Source: an uncultured bacterium
Lineage (GTDB): Bacteria; Verrucomicrobiota; Lentisphaeria; Victivallales; UBA1829
Direction: 5' to 3'
Assembly (NCBI GenBank): GCA_949292215.1
Contig: CASEYW010000035.1
Location: 1 to 33,097, forward strand
Length of the DNA stretch: 33,097 nt
The notes under the pieces were generated by a model that saw only the letters and a program-made list of their open reading frames with translations, did not search any database and had not been told where the DNA came from. How positions within the stretch are numbered: the stretch's first letter is position 1; each line of letters opens with the position of its first letter. Positions 22,914-30,671 of this stretch are shown here, piece after piece. Both the position numbers and the translations under genes were made by a program.

Positions 22914-23696
22914 TCAGAATGCTTTTGCAAATTCCGCCAGTTTCTGCAATCCATCGTCGTTCGGATTGTCGAGAAGAATCTTCACGATCGCGCTGCCGAC
23001 GATAAAGCCGTCGCAGGTCTGACAGACTGCTTTTGCCTGTTCCGGACGTCCGATTCCGAATCCCGCCAGGACCGGCATTCCCGAGACTCGCCGGATCTCG
23101 TTCAAGCGCTGCGTAAGTTCCTGCGGCAATTCAGCCCTTGCTCCGGTTACGCCGTTGACCGTAATAACGTACAGGAAACTGTCCTCCACCCCTTTTGCGA
23201 TCTCAGCGACCCGGTCGAGATGGGTCGTCGGAGCAACCAGCGGAACCATCGTCATACCGTGGCGACGCAGCACATCCAGCACTTCTCCTCGTTCTTCCAG
23301 AACGACATCAACAGTCAGAACGGCATCCACACCTGCCCGTTCCGCGTCTTCGGCAAAACGTTCCAGTCCATAAGAGAAGATCACGTTGTAATAGGAAAAA
23401 AGGACAAACGGAACATCGGGATAGCGTTTTCGAAGACGCGTCATGGTTTTCAGGATATCCGCCAGTTTTGCTCCGTTCTCAAGAGCGATCCGTGCGGCGT
23501 TGCGGATCACCGGACCGTCCGCCATCGGATCGGAAAACGGAACGCCGAATTCGATGATATCGACTCCGTTTTCGATCAAGGTTGCAACAGCACGTTCGCT
23601 GAACGCCATCGTCGGAAATCCCATGGTCAGATAGGCAGTGAAGATTTTTTCATTTTTTGCTTTCGCGTTTGCGAAAAGAGTCTGTATCCGGTTCAT
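22914..23696 (-). CDS. trpA: Tryptophan synthase alpha subunit
   Basis: TrpA splits indole-3-glycerol phosphate to indole and glyceraldehyde 3-phosphate and channels indole to TrpB. The protein has about 260 residues. The catalytic Glu and Asp lie in GVDIIEFGVPFSDPMADGP, and the phosphate-binding loop is VLAGFGIGRPEQAK. I start at ATG 23696, because AAAGGA lies 8 nt upstream; a TTG at 23702 is in frame but only 2 nt from that box. The start lies 2 nt after the trpB stop. It is the last gene of the operon, ahead of the bidirectional terminator. Confidence 0.96.
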   Translation of the reverse strand: MNRIQTLFANAKAKNEKIFTAYLTMGFPTMAFSERAVATLIENGVDIIEFGVPFSDPMADGPVIRNAARIALENGAKLADILKTMTRLRKRYPDVPFVLFSYYNVIFSYGLERFAEDAERAGVDAVLTVDVVLEERGEVLDVLRRHGMTMVPLVAPTTHLDRVAEIAKGVEDSFLYVITVNGVTGARAELPQELTQRLNEIRRVSGMPVLAGFGIGRPEQAKAVCQTCDGFIVGSAIVKILLDNPNDDGLQKLAEFAKAF

Positions 23697-23698
23697 GC

Positions 23699-24883
23699 TC
23701 AAAGTCCTTTCTGCATTTTATAGTTTTTGACGCTCTGCATATCCTTGTCGCCGCGTCCGGAAAGATTGACGATGATAAGATCGTCTTTTGAACATTTCGG
23801 TGCGCGCTTGAACGCTTCGGCGAGCGCATGACTGGATTCAAGCGCGGGAATGATGCCTTCGTAGCGGGAAAGCATATCGAACGCGTGAACGGCTTCATCG
23901 TCGTTGATGGAGACATATTCAGCGCGGCCGATGTCATGAAGCATGCAGTGTTCCGGTCCCACGCCGGGATAATCAAGTCCGGCAGAGACGCTGTAGGTGT
24001 CAATGATCTGTCCATCATCCGTCTGAAGCAGGTAGCACTTGCTTCCATGGAGTACGCCGAGGCGTCCGCCGCAGATGCTCGCGGCATGTTCTCCTGTTTC
24101 GATTCCCTTTCCACCCGCTTCCACGCCGATCAGCCGAACGTCCGGATCATCAAGGAATCCGGCAAAAATTCCCATGGCGTTGCTTCCTCCACCGACACAA
24201 GCGATCACTTCTGCCGGGAGTTTTCCGTATTCTTCGAGGCACTGTTTCCGAGCCTCGATCCCGATTACAGACTGAAAATCCCGCACAATCATCGGATAGG
24301 GATACGGACCTGCAACCGTTCCGATCACATAGAAGGCATCCTCGACTTCCGTGATCCAGCGACGAAGCGCCTCGTTCATGGCATCCTTGAGTGTTCCGCT
24401 CCCCTCGCTTACGGCTGTCACCTTCGCTCCGAGTGTAATCATCCGATCCACATTCGGCGCCTGCCGTTCCACATCGACCGCTCCCATGAAAACTTCGCAT
24501 TCCATGCCGAACAGTGCCGCAACTGTCGCAGTCGCCACGCCGTGCATTCCCGCTCCGGTTTCGGCAAAGAGTTTTTTCTTTCCCATACGTTTCGCCAGCA
24601 GAGCCTGGCCTATGGTGTTGTTGACCTTGTGAGCTCCTGTATGATTCAGATCCTCACGTTTGAGAAGAATCTTTGCACCGCCGCAGTACTCGGAGAGCCG
24701 TTTCGCGTAATACAGCGGGCTTTCCCTGCCCACATAGTGTTTCATCAAATCATCGAACTCCGCTTGAAACGCGGGATCTTTCCGCGCTTCGAAATAAGCC
24801 TTTTCCAGCTCTGCAAGGGGAGTCATGAGAGTCTCGGCGACATACTGTCCGCCGTAGATTCCATAATGGGTTTTATTCTGCAT
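23699..24883 (-). CDS. trpB: Tryptophan synthase beta subunit
   Basis: TrpB joins indole and serine to tryptophan using pyridoxal phosphate. The protein has about 394 residues with the PLP Lys in [20 protein letters not shown], the carboxylate loop [16 protein letters not shown], and the phosphate loop [10 protein letters not shown]. The start at 24883 ([15 protein letters not shown]) is chosen because AGGAG lies 8 nt upstream; an ATG six bases earlier sits only 2 nt from the box. The gene overlaps the 3' end of trpF by about 11 nt. The family version is the common catabolism-independent TrpB1. Confidence 0.97.
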   Translation of the reverse strand: MQNKTHYGIYGGQYVAETLMTPLAELEKAYFEARKDPAFQAEFDDLMKHYVGRESPLYYAKRLSEYCGGAKILLKREDLNHTGAHKVNNTIGQALLAKRMGKKKLFAETGAGMHGVATATVAALFGMECEVFMGAVDVERQAPNVDRMITLGAKVTAVSEGSGTLKDAMNEALRRWITEVEDAFYVIGTVAGPYPYPMIVRDFQSVIGIEARKQCLEEYGKLPAEVIACVGGGSNAMGIFAGFLDDPDVRLIGVEAGGKGIETGEHAASICGGRLGVLHGSKCYLLQTDDGQIIDTYSVSAGLDYPGVGPEHCMLHDIGRAEYVSINDDEAVHAFDMLSRYEGIIPALESSHALAEAFKRAPKCSKDDLIIVNLSGRGDKDMQSVKNYKMQKGL

Positions 24884-25490
24884 TTCCATATCTCCTGTAT
24901 TGATTGAACAACTGTTCCATTTTTCTTAACGATTTTTGTCCCGGAGCCTCTTCCAGAGAACTGTTCACATCCAGCACATAGCAGTTCAGCGCGGCGGCTT
25001 CCATTAAATTTCCGGCAGAAAGTCCGCCGGCAAGGACGACCTTTTTTCCAGTGTCCCGGATTCTTTCCGCGAGAGTCCAGTCGGAATGTCTTCCGCTCCC
25101 GGGACTTTTCGAATCCACGAGAAACGCATCCGCCGGAAATCCGGGGTCCCAGTCGGTTTCCGAAGAAACCGCTTTCCAGACTTCGAACTCTTTCCGCAGG
25201 GATTCCGCAGCTTCCGAGGCAATATCTCCATGCACCTGAATGACATCCAGATTCAAGCGCCGCCCCGTTTCCCGGATCTCCTCAACCCCGGAATCCAGAA
25301 AAACTCCGGCAAAACGGCATTTTTTCCGATCGGGAATCTGCAAAAAAATCTCTTCAGCACGCTCCACGGTTACATACCGCGGACTCCGATTCCAGAAAAT
25401 GAATCCCAGAAAATCCGCACCGCACTCCACCGCATGCCGGGCAATGACGGGATCATTGATTCCGCAGATTTTCAGAAGATTCGTTCTCAT
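24873..25490 (-). CDS. trpF: Phosphoribosylanthranilate isomerase
   Basis: TrpF isomerises N-(5-phosphoribosyl)anthranilate to CdRP, the third step of the pathway. The protein has 205 residues forming a small TIM barrel. It begins [20 protein letters not shown] with the catalytic Cys, continues [16 protein letters not shown], carries the second acidic residue in AFLVDSK, and ends with [12 protein letters not shown]. Its ATG overlaps the trpC stop as ATGA, so translation is coupled. The gene stands separate, not fused to trpC as in enterobacteria. Confidence 0.95.
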   Translation of the reverse strand: MRTNLLKICGINDPVIARHAVECGADFLGFIFWNRSPRYVTVERAEEIFLQIPDRKKCRFAGVFLDSGVEEIRETGRRLNLDVIQVHGDIASEAAESLRKEFEVWKAVSSETDWDPGFPADAFLVDSKSPGSGRHSDWTLAERIRDTGKKVVLAGGLSAGNLMEAAALNCYVLDVNSSLEEAPGQKSLRKMEQLFNQYRRYGNAE

Positions 25491-26251
25491 CCCATAAGCT
25501 CCTTCAGTTTTTCTCCTGGATGTTCGGCACGCATCAGAGTTTCGCCAATCAGAAAACCGTTCGCGCCAGCATCATGTAAATCTTTGATGTGAAACGCATT
25601 CTGAATCCCGCTTTCGGCAATTTTCACGATTCCGTCTGGAATCTGCTTCAGATTTTCCATCGTCACATCCAGGGAAAGGGAAAAATTGGTCAGGTCGCGT
25701 GCGTTTATGCCGATGATCTTTGCGCCGCCATCCACCAGCATATCAATCTCCTTGCGCGTATGCGCTTCGCAGAGAACGGAAAGTCCCAGCGAGGAAGCAA
25801 ATGTGAACAGATGCTGAAATTCCTTCGCATTCAGAACCGCCGCGATCAGCAGAATGGCATCCGCACCCGCCGCCCGCGCTTCCAGGATCTGGTACTCATT
25901 CGAAATGAAGTCCTTGCGCAAAATTGGAATCCGCACCTTCGGACGGACTTCCCGGATAAACTCCAGCTTTCCGAGAAAACAGTCCGGTTCCGTCAAAATC
26001 GAAAGTGCCGCAGCTCCGGCCGTTTCCAACTCCTTTGCCAGAGGAACCACCGGGAACTCCTCCCGAATCAGTCCTTTCGACGGCGATGCCTTCTTCAATT
26101 CCGCAATGATATGAATCCCCTCCCCGCGGAAACATGCAGCGAAATCCAGAGGAGCTTTCCGGCGCGCCGCCTGCGCTTCCAATGTTTTCACGGGAACTGT
26201 CTGAGGTGCCTTTGCGCGTGCTTCAGTGATTTTTTCCAGAATGTTGTTCAT
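25487..26251 (-). CDS. trpC: Indole-3-glycerol-phosphate synthase
   Basis: TrpC closes the indole ring by decarboxylating CdRP. The 254-residue TIM barrel shows IIAELKKASPSKGLIREEF with the catalytic Lys, ILRKDFISNEYQILEARAAG with the second catalytic Lys, the Glu in VLCEAHT, GINARDLTNFSLSLD, and AESGIQNAFHI. GGAGG lies 7 nt before the ATG at 26251. It overlaps the trpD stop by 4 nt and the trpF start by 4 nt. Confidence 0.97.
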   Translation of the reverse strand: MNNILEKITEARAKAPQTVPVKTLEAQAARRKAPLDFAACFRGEGIHIIAELKKASPSKGLIREEFPVVPLAKELETAGAAALSILTEPDCFLGKLEFIREVRPKVRIPILRKDFISNEYQILEARAAGADAILLIAAVLNAKEFQHLFTFASSLGLSVLCEAHTRKEIDMLVDGGAKIIGINARDLTNFSLSLDVTMENLKQIPDGIVKIAESGIQNAFHIKDLHDAGANGFLIGETLMRAEHPGEKLKELMG

Positions 26252-27258
26252 TTGGATGCCTCCACAAGTAATTCAAGTTTTTTCAAAGCCCGTCCGGAAT
26301 CGATCGAATCACATGCCATTCGAATTCCTTCTCTGAGATCATTTGCAGCATCGGCAGCATAGATTGCTGCACCCGCGTTGAGCACGGTAATCGCCCGTTT
26401 TGCTCCGCGTTCCTCTCCGCGCAGAATGGAAAGAGCAATCGCGGCGTTTTCCTCAGGAGACCCGCCGGCAGTATCCGCAATGGAATAAACATCATCCAGG
26501 TACATTTCCGGGAAAAGCTCATACGTTTTGATGGTTCCGTTTTTCAGTTCGGAAACGCGCGTGGAGGACTCACAGCTGATCTCATCAAGCCCTTCCGTTC
26601 CATGAACGATCAGAGCGTGAGTGCTTCCGAGGGCTTTCAGAACCGATGCAAACACTTCCGTGTATTCCGGAGCAAACACGCCGATCAGATGATGCCTCGC
26701 TCCGGCGGGATTGGTCAGAGGCCCCAGAAGATTAAAAATCGTCCTCATGCCCAGCGCCTTGCGGACGGGAGCGGCATACTTCATCGCCGGGTGCATTTTC
26801 TGTGCAAACAGGAATCCGATTCCATGCTCCTGAATGCAGCACTCCATCACAGCTGGTGCGACATCAAGATTAAAACCGAGCGCGGCAAGAACATCGGCTG
26901 CTCCCGAACGGCTGGTAACCGCCCGGTTTCCATGTTTGGCAATGGTCACGCCGGCTCCGGAAGCGACAAAACACGCCGTCGTCGAAATATTGAACGTCCC
27001 TGCGGAGTCCCCGCCGGTTCCGACAATATCGAGTACATTTGACATTCCGGTGTCAATGAACGCAGCTTTCTGGCGCATTGCCCGCGCCGCCCCGGAAATC
27101 TCATCGGTTGTTTCCCCCTTCATGCGGAGAGCAACCAGCAACCCCGCAATCTGTACTTCGGATGCGTCACCCTGCATCAGCAGGGAAAAACAATCAAAGG
27201 CCTCTTCCGCGGAAAGATTCCTGCCGCTCATGATTCGGGAAAGATACGGTGTCAGCAT
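26248..27258 (-). CDS. trpD: Anthranilate phosphoribosyltransferase
   Basis: TrpD attaches phosphoribose from PRPP to anthranilate. The 336-residue protein has the PRPP loop VGTGGDSAGTFNISTTACFV, the anthranilate/PRPP segment KHGNRAVTSRSGAADVLAAL, and NLLGPLTNPAGARHHLIGVF. GGAGG precedes the ATG at 27258, which overlaps the 3' end of trpG by 7 nt. The two genes stay separate, unlike the enterobacterial trpGD fusion. Confidence 0.97.
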   Translation of the reverse strand: MLTPYLSRIMSGRNLSAEEAFDCFSLLMQGDASEVQIAGLLVALRMKGETTDEISGAARAMRQKAAFIDTGMSNVLDIVGTGGDSAGTFNISTTACFVASGAGVTIAKHGNRAVTSRSGAADVLAALGFNLDVAPAVMECCIQEHGIGFLFAQKMHPAMKYAAPVRKALGMRTIFNLLGPLTNPAGARHHLIGVFAPEYTEVFASVLKALGSTHALIVHGTEGLDEISCESSTRVSELKNGTIKTYELFPEMYLDDVYSIADTAGGSPEENAAIALSILRGEERGAKRAITVLNAGAAIYAADAANDLREGIRMACDSIDSGRALKKLELLVEASK

Positions 27259-27848
27259 GACGTCCTCCCCGTTCTGAACTCCCCGGCCATTTTCAGGAAA
27301 TTTGCAAGCTGCCGTTTTCCGGTCACGGTTGCGATCGACTCCGGATGATACTGCATGGAAACGATCGGATATTCGCGGTGTCGCATCGCCATGATTTCAC
27401 CATCCTCGCTCCTGCCGGTGATTTGGAGGCAGTCTGGAAGCGTCCCGGCATCGACTGCAAGAGAATGGTAGCGCATGGCCTTGAAGTTCTGGGGAATTCC
27501 TTCGAAAATGCCTTTGCCGTCGTGGGCGACCTGACTGGTTTTGCCGTGCATCAGGCGTTTTGCATGAACAACTCTGCCGCCGAAGACCTGACCAATTGCC
27601 TGATGACCAAGACAGACTCCGAGAATCGGCAGCTTTCCGGCAAAATAGCGGATTGCTTCCATGGAGATCCCGGCGCTGTCGGGATTACCGGGACCGGGAG
27701 AGATCACCAGACACTCCGGCGCCGACTCTTCAATCTCCCGCACAGTGACCTTGTCATTCCTGCGGACCGTTACATCCGCACCGAGCATGTAGAAATACTG
27801 CACGATATTGTAAGTAAACGAATCGTAATTGTCAATCATGAAAATCAT
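27252..27848 (-). CDS. trpG: Anthranilate synthase component II (glutamine amidotransferase)
   Basis: TrpG releases ammonia from glutamine for TrpE. The 198-residue class I amidotransferase shows IDNYDSFTYNIVQYF, the oxyanion loop CLVISPGPGNPDSAGIS, the catalytic Cys in GVCLGHQAIGQVFGG, and the His-Glu pair in MQYHPESIAT. AGGAG lies 9 nt before ATG 27848. It follows trpE by 15 nt. It could also serve PabB in folate synthesis, since no separate pabA is seen here. Confidence 0.95.
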   Translation of the reverse strand: MIFMIDNYDSFTYNIVQYFYMLGADVTVRRNDKVTVREIEESAPECLVISPGPGNPDSAGISMEAIRYFAGKLPILGVCLGHQAIGQVFGGRVVHAKRLMHGKTSQVAHDGKGIFEGIPQNFKAMRYHSLAVDAGTLPDCLQITGRSEDGEIMAMRHREYPIVSMQYHPESIATVTGKRQLANFLKMAGEFRTGRTSC

Positions 27849-27863
27849 GGAAAGAATCTCCTG

Positions 27864-29345
27864 TCAGTTAAGTTTTGCTGCAAGTTCCGCCGCTTTGAAG
27901 ACGGCTCTGGATTTGTTCAAGGTCTCCTGATATTCCTCCTCCGGTACCGAATCTGCCACGATTCCGGCTCCGGCACGCATTGTAAGGGTCTGCCCCTCAA
28001 GGATCATTGTTCGGATTACAATTGCGAAATCCATATTGCCGGAATAGCTGAAGTACCCTGCTGCGCCGCCGTAAATGCCGCGCGGGGAGTGTTCATGCTC
28101 GGCGATAAGCTGCATCGCCCGGATCTTCGGTGCGCCCGAAAGTGTCCCGGCGGGAAACGCGGCGCGAAGGAGATCGAAACAGTCGTACCGCTCATCGAGC
28201 TCCGCCTCCACATGGGAAACCATGTGCATCACATGAGAGTAACGCTCAATGGTCATAAACTCCTTGACCTGTACCGACCCCCTGGCAGCAACCCTTCCGA
28301 TATCATTGCGTCCGAGATCAACCAGCATGATGTGTTCGGCACGTTCCTTTTCATTTTCAAGAAGTTCGGAACCGAGGCGGATATCTTCCTGCTCAGTTTT
28401 TCCGCGCGGCCGCGTCCCGGCAATCGGACGCACCGATCCTGTCCTGCCGGTCAGTTTGACGAGCTCCTCCGGCGAAGCGCCGATCAGCGTCCGCTCTCCG
28501 AATTTCATAAAGAACGTATACGGAGACGGATTAATCAGCCGGAGCGCCCGATACAACTGAAGCGGACTTGCCGGAACTTCAGTAGTAAACTTTTGAGACA
28601 TAACAATTTGAATACATTCACCATCGCGGATCGCCCGTTTTGCGGCTTCCACCGACTCCTTAAACTCCTCGCAGGTCATCTCCGGACGGAACGGCTTCAT
28701 CGCTGTTTTTCCATCCCCGCCAATCATCGGACGAGCAACAACAGAATTCAACCGCGCATGAATTGCCTCCACTTTCTCCATGGCATCATCATAGGAATCC
28801 CGCTGCGATGCAAACTCGCAGGGTCGCGTGCAGACCGATATAATGATCGTATGTTTCACATTATCGAAAATAATCATTTCGTCCGTCAGCATGAAACAGA
28901 GCAGCGGAGTTCCTTTTTCAAACTCCAGATCAACAGACGGTTCAAATTTCCGGACTGCATCGTATGCAATGTAACCGATCGCTCCTCCAACCATCGGAGG
29001 CAGTTCCGGCGATGGACTCAGTTTATGCGTCCCGAGAATTTTTTTCAATTCTGTCAATCCATCGTGTCCGGGCAGTTCCGTCACTCCATTTTCCTTCTCA
29101 TGAAGTACCACTTTGCCGGGCAGCTCCATCAGCACGGCGTACGGGTTCACCCCGAGAAAGGAGTAGCGAGCCCAGCGTTCTGATCCCTCAACACTTTCCA
29201 GGAGAAACACTTCCGGATCATCCTTGAATTTATTCAGTACGGAAACAGGTGTCTCCATGTCAGCGAGGAACTCCCGGTACACCGGAACCGACGCTCCTGT
29301 TTTACAGCGTTCCACGAATGTTTCGAAATCAAGTTCTTTCAGCAT
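27864..29345 (-). CDS. trpE: Anthranilate synthase component I
   Basis: TrpE converts chorismate to anthranilate, the committed step to tryptophan. The 493-residue protein has the N-terminal feedback site with LLES (residues 48-51) and RYSFLG. The C-terminal chorismate-binding domain shows ECIQIVMSQKF, PSPYTFFMKF, RPIAGTRPRGKT, ELLENEKERAEHIMLVDLGR, FPAGTLSGAPKIRAM, and GIYGGAAGYFSY. The LLES element implies tryptophan feedback inhibition at the enzyme level in addition to the leader attenuator. AAGGAA lies before ATG 29345. It is the first structural gene of trpEGDCFBA. Confidence 0.97.
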   Translation of the reverse strand: MLKELDFETFVERCKTGASVPVYREFLADMETPVSVLNKFKDDPEVFLLESVEGSERWARYSFLGVNPYAVLMELPGKVVLHEKENGVTELPGHDGLTELKKILGTHKLSPSPELPPMVGGAIGYIAYDAVRKFEPSVDLEFEKGTPLLCFMLTDEMIIFDNVKHTIIISVCTRPCEFASQRDSYDDAMEKVEAIHARLNSVVARPMIGGDGKTAMKPFRPEMTCEEFKESVEAAKRAIRDGECIQIVMSQKFTTEVPASPLQLYRALRLINPSPYTFFMKFGERTLIGASPEELVKLTGRTGSVRPIAGTRPRGKTEQEDIRLGSELLENEKERAEHIMLVDLGRNDIGRVAARGSVQVKEFMTIERYSHVMHMVSHVEAELDERYDCFDLLRAAFPAGTLSGAPKIRAMQLIAEHEHSPRGIYGGAAGYFSYSGNMDFAIVIRTMILEGQTLTMRAGAGIVADSVPEEEYQETLNKSRAVFKAAELAAKLN

Positions 29346-29387
29346 TTTGCTTTTCCTTCTGTTGTTATGTCAAATTTGAAAAAAATC

Positions 29388-29436
29388 AAAAAAAAACGGC
29401 GGATTGATTAACTTTTTCAGTTAGTCAATCCGCCGT
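29388..29436 (-). terminator. trp attenuator terminator hairpin (segments 3:4)
   Basis: On the minus strand ACGGCGGATTGA (29436-29425) pairs perfectly with TCAATCCGCCGT (29407-29396), and the inner TAACT/AGTTA pairs extend the stem around GAAAA. Nine T follow directly (29396-29388). This ends transcription about 43 nt before trpE unless segment 3 is held by segment 2. Confidence 0.93.
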
Positions 29437-29506
29437 GATCTTCTCAACGACTGATTTTCAGGAAATGTTAATACGCATCAGCCGCCGCAGATTGACTTCT
29501 GCGGCG
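29423..29506 (-). promoter_or_regulatory. trp attenuator alternative structures (1:2 pause hairpin and 2:3 antiterminator)
   Basis: The pause hairpin pairs CGCCGCAGA (29506-29498) with TCTGCGGCG (29491-29483), starting directly after the Trp codons. Its loop and 3' arm, AGTCAATCTGC (29497-29487), can instead pair with GCGGATTGACT (29433-29423) over 11 bp with one G-U pair. That removes segment 3 from the terminator. The folds are mutually exclusive, as ribosome-mediated attenuation requires. Confidence 0.88.
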
Positions 29507-29551
29507 CCACCAGCCTTGAACCTCGATAAATTTGTAAGAGAATCTGTTCAT
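29468..29551 (-). CDS. trpL: trp operon leader peptide with tandem Trp codons
   Basis: This 27-codon ORF begins MNRFSYKFIEVQGWWRRR and ends with TAA. The adjacent TGG TGG codons (29512-29507) sit directly before the 5' arm of the pause hairpin. AAAGG lies about 10 nt before the ATG. The stop falls after the pause hairpin and before the terminator. When charged tRNA-Trp is scarce, a ribosome stalled on these codons would cover the 5' arm and let the antiterminator form. It is too short for standard gene calling. The peptide itself probably has no other role. Confidence 0.9.
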   Translation of the reverse strand: MNRFSYKFIEVQGWWRRRSQSAAADAY

Positions 29552-29576
29552 GCGTAAAAAACCTTTCTGATTTCGC

Positions 29577-29604
29577 AATATAGCAGAAGAAAAAGAAAAA
29601 TCAA
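29577..29604 (-). promoter_or_regulatory. trp operon promoter
   Basis: On the minus strand TTGATT (29604-29599) and TATATT (29582-29577) are 16 bp apart. A start near 29570 leaves about 19 nt before trpL. A/T tracts immediately upstream (29605-29635) could act as an UP element. Confidence 0.7.
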
Positions 29605-29616
29605 GAGCCGTTTTTC

Positions 29617-29632
29617 AAAAAAATATTTTTTT
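29617..29632. repeat. 16-bp A/T palindrome
   Basis: AAAAAAATATTTTTTT is a perfect palindrome between the AraC stop and the trp promoter. It may serve as a terminator for the AraC gene (weak, all A-U), as an UP element for the trp promoter, or as bent DNA. Confidence 0.4.
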
Positions 29633-29643
29633 CATCTGTCGAT

Positions 29644-30495
29644 TCACTTTTCCTGAAAATCAGAACCGGGAAAACGATCCTCTTTTTTCCATTCCGGCAT
29701 CTCTTTCCGGTAACGGCCGGGAGCCGTGTGAAACTGTTTCCGGAACAGACGTGAAAAGTAGTATTCGTTTTCCATCCCGCAAGCTCTGCTGATTTCTTTA
29801 ATGGGAAGGTCCGTTTTGAATAGAAGTTCCGACGCCATGCACATCCGGCAGCGGATATGAAACTGAACGGGAGGAAGTCCGCTCAAGGCTTTGAAGAGTC
29901 GCCGGAAATACTCAAGCTCCATTCCTCTGGATGCTGCAAACCGATCGAACGAATACTTTTTTTCAGGTGCTCTGCGAATTTCTTCCATAAGCGCCAGAAT
30001 CTCGGCGCGACGATGGGACGGTACAGGATTCGCATCGCCCCCATCTTCATGAAGCATCAGCAGAAGTTCCTCGTAGAGCAGCACCGCACGGGCGGGAGTT
30101 TTCATTCCCCGGCTGCGCTTCAGGGAAACAATAATTTCCGAAAAGATCTCCAGCATCTTCTCCGGACGAAGAATGCGGATCAGAGGTTTTTTATCGTCAA
30201 GCGGAAGAAGTCCCGTTTCCAGATAGCGCTCAATTCTTGGACCGAAACAGCAGAGAAAGTTATGGGACCGTACAGGGGTCTTCCAGTTGCCGTACTCAAA
30301 AAACGCACCGGGATGCGTGATGAACACATACGGTCCCTCCACCTGGAACAGTTCCCCATGATCAATCCTGAGAAACATTCCACCGGAATAGTTGAACTGA
30401 AATCCATAATAAGTCGGCTCATGGTGTATCTCTTCCCGGTGATGATGTTCGGAATAGGATAAACTGAACTCCAGTCCGTCAAAAAAAGTATTCAA
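29644..30495 (-). CDS. AraC-family transcriptional regulator
   Basis: This 283-residue regulator has an N-terminal cupin-like sensor (HHHREEIHHEPTYYGFQFNY, then the beta-rich MFLRIDHGELFQVEGPYVFI) and a C-terminal AraC DNA-binding region with YSFDRFAASRGMELEYFRRL and IKEISRACGMENEYYFSRLF. It uses a TTG start codon at 30495, with GGAGAG 5-7 nt upstream, and no in-frame ATG gives a full-length protein. It diverges from the 661-residue enzyme gene, which is its probable target. TTCCG-AAAA-CGGAA (30578-30591) and CCGA-AAAA-TCGG (30506-30517) in the gap are candidate binding sites. Confidence 0.9.
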   Translation of the reverse strand: MNTFFDGLEFSLSYSEHHHREEIHHEPTYYGFQFNYSGGMFLRIDHGELFQVEGPYVFITHPGAFFEYGNWKTPVRSHNFLCCFGPRIERYLETGLLPLDDKKPLIRILRPEKMLEIFSEIIVSLKRSRGMKTPARAVLLYEELLLMLHEDGGDANPVPSHRRAEILALMEEIRRAPEKKYSFDRFAASRGMELEYFRRLFKALSGLPPVQFHIRCRMCMASELLFKTDLPIKEISRACGMENEYYFSRLFRKQFHTAPGRYRKEMPEWKKEDRFPGSDFQEK

Positions 30496-30671
30496 ATTTT
30501 CTCTCCGAAAAATCGGTTTTGTATAAAAAAAAGTCGTTTTTCTTTATTTTATTTTCCTGTCCGATCAGTATATTAACTTCCGAAAACGGAATAAAATAGT
30601 ATTCTCCGCCGGGATTTTCAAACGGGATCCGGCGAAAACGTTGTTTCTGTCCGTAAAGAGGAGTCTGTCCA
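30496..30671. promoter_or_regulatory. Divergent control region between AraC gene and the 661-residue enzyme gene
   Basis: This A/T-rich gap holds two related inverted repeats, CCGAAAAATCGG (30506-30517) and TTCCGAAAACGGAA (30578-30591), both with CCGA/TCGG-type arms. I found no convincing -35/-10 pair for the plus-strand gene, which fits an activator-dependent promoter. GAGGAG lies 8 nt before its ATG. Confidence 0.4.

Noticed and set aside
27345..29183. 612-codon plus-strand frame opposite trpG/trpE
   Set aside because: It is antisense to two clear trp genes, with no ribosome-binding site and Arg/His/Cys-rich composition typical of a shadow frame.
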